A stretch of DNA of 46,494 nucleotides from Porphyromonadaceae bacterium UBA7048 (lineage in GTDB: Bacteria; Bacteroidota; Bacteroidia; Bacteroidales; Muribaculaceae), in NCBI GenBank assembly GCA_002493945.1, contig DLAL01000071.1, forward strand, positions 1 to 46,494. Direction: 5' to 3'. Of this stretch, positions 44,614 through 46,494 are shown piece by piece. Within the stretch, counting starts at the first letter, position 1. Each line of letters starts with the position of its first letter. Position numbers and translations under genes: made by a program. Under the pieces are notes generated by a model that ran no database searches, was not told where the DNA came from, and saw nothing but the letters and a program-made list of their open reading frames with translations.

Positions 44614-44817
44614 ATGAATACTCTTTCTGACATTATTGGTGCTATAATTGGCTACGGGCTCGGAATAGGTTTTATTGTACTCTGCATAGGTGCATTTAGT
44701 GCTGCGTTAGGCCTTGCTTTTCCGGAGCTCAGAAAGGAAGGGGGGGCGGACAGACCGGACCTCGCGCTCGTAATAGGCGCTCAGTCAAGCTGCACAATTT
44801 GGTGGATGATATGCTGA
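44614..44817 (+). CDS. small membrane protein of unknown function
   Basis: A 67-aa protein beginning MNTLSDIIGAIIGYGLGIGF with one long hydrophobic segment (about 7-37), then a charged tail. It resembles the product at 46094 in length of the anchor and in the GLGIxxxxxGI pattern. A G7 tract at 44740-44746 lies in codons 43-45; a -1 shift there would enter the frame of the next gene without meeting a stop. In the given frame it ends in TGA, overlapping the next gene's ATG (44811). I do not recognise a family. Confidence 0.6.
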   Translation: MNTLSDIIGAIIGYGLGIGFIVLCIGAFSAALGLAFPELRKEGGADRPDLALVIGAQSSCTIWWMIC

Positions 44818-45926
44818 GAAGCAAATGGACGTTATTCGTCGTTGTCGTGCTGACAGTGGTCGCGTGGCTTTTCCGTTTAGGGTGCTTTGACAAGAAGGTT
44901 CCGGCGGTAAACTATTATTATTTAGTGATTGAGGACTGCGTCACCGGGAACCGGCAGAAATTCTATACGGAGCTTTTTGAGGCTAAAACTGATTCGGATG
45001 CTGTGCTGCAAGCGTTGGTGAGTGCCGGTGTCGGGCCGGCATTAGAGGGGCGGATGGCGTCGCAGTTTCCGACGGCGGAGATGAAGCGTCATCAGTACCT
45101 TATAAATGTTTTCAGTGAGGAAGGGCTTGTCAGGCCACTTGATGCGAAACTCATGCAGGATTATATCTGGCGGTGGGCATCGCGGTCTTCTTTTTGGCAA
45201 AAGAATGACGATATGAAGACCGCTCTGGAGTTCTACAAAGAGAATACGAATATCTTCAAAGAGCCTGAGCGGATGTTTGAACTCGGCGACCTGTATGCAA
45301 AGGAGAACGCCCTGAAGTATGGCCCTTTTGAAAAGATAGAACACAGGAAGAAAGAGGATTCGGCCAAAGAGAATTCGTTGCTTAAACATTTTCTGACTAT
45401 CTGTCTGGTGCTGTGGACCTTCCCGGTGGTGCTCTATGTCAATTGGTTTATTACAGATATGAAAGAAAGGAGGGGGAACCGGCGGACTGCGAAGATGATT
45501 GTGTGTACGGAGCCTCAGTATATGATGCTGAACCGTCCGGGCAACCCGAAAAATGACATATGCGAATTCGATATGGCTACGGTGCGGCACTATGCCTCGT
45601 TCTATTATAATGAGGGCATGTTCTCGGGGTGGATTGTGCCCGGCAGGCCAGCGACGGTGTACAATTCATATGGCCGTGTAGTGGGATGTCTTTCCGATCG
45701 TGACTCGGATGCGTTCAGGGTGTGGTGTGCCTCACAGCCGTTGCCTTTCGTGGGCTATATCTATAAGTTTAATCACAAGCTGTATGGCAAGGTCAGAGCC
45801 GTGCGGCCTTGCAACGAGACGTTCCTCCGCGACAGCATTTGCGACTGTTACCGCTGGGTAAATGCCGCGTTGGGTGATGAGTATAATCTTCCCTCTGCAA
45901 TCAGTTGGGTGATGCCGGATGAATAA
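44811..45926 (+). CDS. two-TM protein of unknown function
   Basis: About 371 aa from ATG 44811 (MLRSKWTLFVVVVLTVVAWLF); TTG at 44799 is an alternative. Membrane segments at about 6-24 and 192-211 enclose a roughly 165-aa region that would be periplasmic, mostly helical. The cytoplasmic C-terminal half contains VYNSYGRVVGCLSDRDSDAF and FVGYIYKFNHKLYGKVRAV, faintly like HIRAN-type domains (weak, by eye). Lower GC than the core genes. The frame is open upstream through the G7 tract of the preceding gene, so it may be expressed as a fusion of about 430 aa. Not recognised. Confidence 0.65.
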   Translation: MLRSKWTLFVVVVLTVVAWLFRLGCFDKKVPAVNYYYLVIEDCVTGNRQKFYTELFEAKTDSDAVLQALVSAGVGPALEGRMASQFPTAEMKRHQYLINVFSEEGLVRPLDAKLMQDYIWRWASRSSFWQKNDDMKTALEFYKENTNIFKEPERMFELGDLYAKENALKYGPFEKIEHRKKEDSAKENSLLKHFLTICLVLWTFPVVLYVNWFITDMKERRGNRRTAKMIVCTEPQYMMLNRPGNPKNDICEFDMATVRHYASFYYNEGMFSGWIVPGRPATVYNSYGRVVGCLSDRDSDAFRVWCASQPLPFVGYIYKFNHKLYGKVRAVRPCNETFLRDSICDCYRWVNAALGDEYNLPSAISWVMPDE

Positions 45927-45972
45927 TCGGAGTGCGACGCGGTGTCAGACGAGTGCATCCAGATAGGCGTCT

Positions 45973-46075
45973 CGGAGCGTTCTGATTGTGTTGTAGTTGA
46001 AATGAAAGCGATATGGTAGGATTTTTAGCCATGAAACGTTCTTTTGTTTAGAATTATTTGTTATATTTGCGGAAA
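45973..46075 (+). repeat. promoter module, copy 2
   Basis: Second copy of the module at 44498-44597 (see shared blocks there), with TATATTTG at 46062-46069 and the small membrane gene ATG at 46094. Both copies lie in the same orientation about 1.5 kb apart. Confidence 0.8.
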
Positions 46076-46093
46076 ATAAAAAGAAACACTGTT

Positions 46094-46372
46094 ATGGACG
46101 CCATTTTTGATTTTCTCTGTCAAGTTCTGGTCTGGGGCCTTGGAATAGCTATAGTGACAGTTGGAATTTTAGCCTGTATAGGGCTATTTATGTCGACGCC
46201 TCCCACCCCAAAGGATGATGAGGACGAGTTCCTGCAGGGGATTTCAAAGATTGTCATAAACATCAAGTATGAAAATGATGACGATGTCAGTGATGCAGCT
46301 CAGCAGCCATCCTCTCAAACCGCTTCTTCTGCTATTTCGGAGTCGGAGGACAGTCAGAATCCGACTGCGTAG
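46094..46372 (+). CDS. small membrane protein with acidic tail, unknown function
   Basis: About 92 aa from MDAIFDFLCQVLVWGLGIAI; one hydrophobic segment (about 4-33), then PPTPKDDEDEF and a Ser/Gln/Asp-rich low-complexity tail. The anchor resembles that of the gene at 44614, and both sit behind the same promoter module, so they are probably paralogues. The open frame begins at 46058 but that lies inside the promoter. Not recognised. Confidence 0.6.
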   Translation: MDAIFDFLCQVLVWGLGIAIVTVGILACIGLFMSTPPTPKDDEDEFLQGISKIVINIKYENDDDVSDAAQQPSSQTASSAISESEDSQNPTA

Positions 46373-46404
46373 CGCTATGCCGTAGATGGTTTTCGAGTCT
46401 ACAT

Positions 46405-46494
46405 GCCAAAGGCATGTCCGTACTTGTTTCGCACACCTATCTAACACGAATATATCTCTCATAACGTTCTGTGATGTACGGACATGCCTTTGGC
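46405..46494. repeat. 19-bp perfect inverted repeat flanking 52 bp, reaching the window edge
   Basis: GCCAAAGGCATGTCCGTAC at 46405-46423 is repeated inverted at 46476-46494. The left copy also contains a smaller palindrome, ACATGCC-AAA-GGCATGT (46401-46417). The right copy ends exactly at the window end, so the element may continue. Confidence 0.8.

Noticed and set aside
44498..46075. A composite transposon bounded by the two ~100-bp modules
   Set aside because: The modules are in direct orientation, carry promoter elements, and no transposase lies between them.

Overview
The window reads as a chromosomal segment of a high-GC member of the Bacteroidales (Bacteroidota); a Muribaculaceae-like gut bacterium is the best guess, which is inference. 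Supporting signs are promoters of the Bacteroidota type (TTTG, 19-21 bp, TAnnTTTG) in front of many genes, an LpxC-FabZ fusion, a GlsA/GlsB-type glycine-lipid acyltransferase pair, a large secreted protein with a T9SS-like C-terminal domain, and the general absence of strong Shine-Dalgarno sequences.

Layout. 1-4.7 kb: dGTPase, a TPM-domain membrane protein, and a BlaR1/BlaI-like sensor-repressor pair whose promoter carries two operators. 4.7-8.1 kb: a 9-bp tandem repeat and a large secreted adhesin-like protein. 8.2-10.1 kb: pyrD-pyrK and tRNA-Met(CAT). 10.1-11.9 kb: an accessory islet with an HTH-Fic protein and a HicAB toxin-antitoxin pair. 12-19.5 kb: housekeeping genes (grpE-dnaJ, ispE, a metal permease fused to an HMA domain, and lpxD-lpxC/fabZ-lpxA for lipid A and fatty-acid synthesis). 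19.5-23.1 kb: RNase P RNA, a DUF695 protein, a YeiH-type permease, rubrerythrin and a HAD phosphatase.

23.1-27.9 kb: an AT-rich Abi/HEPN defence-type gene, a candidate small RNA with its own promoter and terminator, and a four-gene surface-glycan cassette with overlapping genes. 28-37.7 kb: glsA-glsB-purB joined by ATGA overlaps, then a terminator that physically contains part of the next promoter, then a complete histidine-degradation operon (ftcD-hutU-hutH-hutI). 37.7-44.2 kb: a TPR/OmpA-like lipoprotein, tsaB and a Sua5-type gene (t6A tRNA modification), a polyprenyl-phosphate sugar transferase and a ClC chloride protein with CBS domains.

44.27 kb to the end: tRNA-Leu(TAG) followed by an AT-rich accessory region of unrecognised genes. 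It contains two copies of a ~100-bp promoter module, each heading a small membrane-protein gene; a G7 tract where a -1 slip or one extra G would fuse a small membrane protein to a two-TM protein of about 370 aa; and a 19-bp inverted repeat that runs off the window edge. This region and the Fic/HicA islet are the most promising for something undescribed. The HicA gene appears to start at ATT. All function calls rest on motif recognition by eye; no database search was run.
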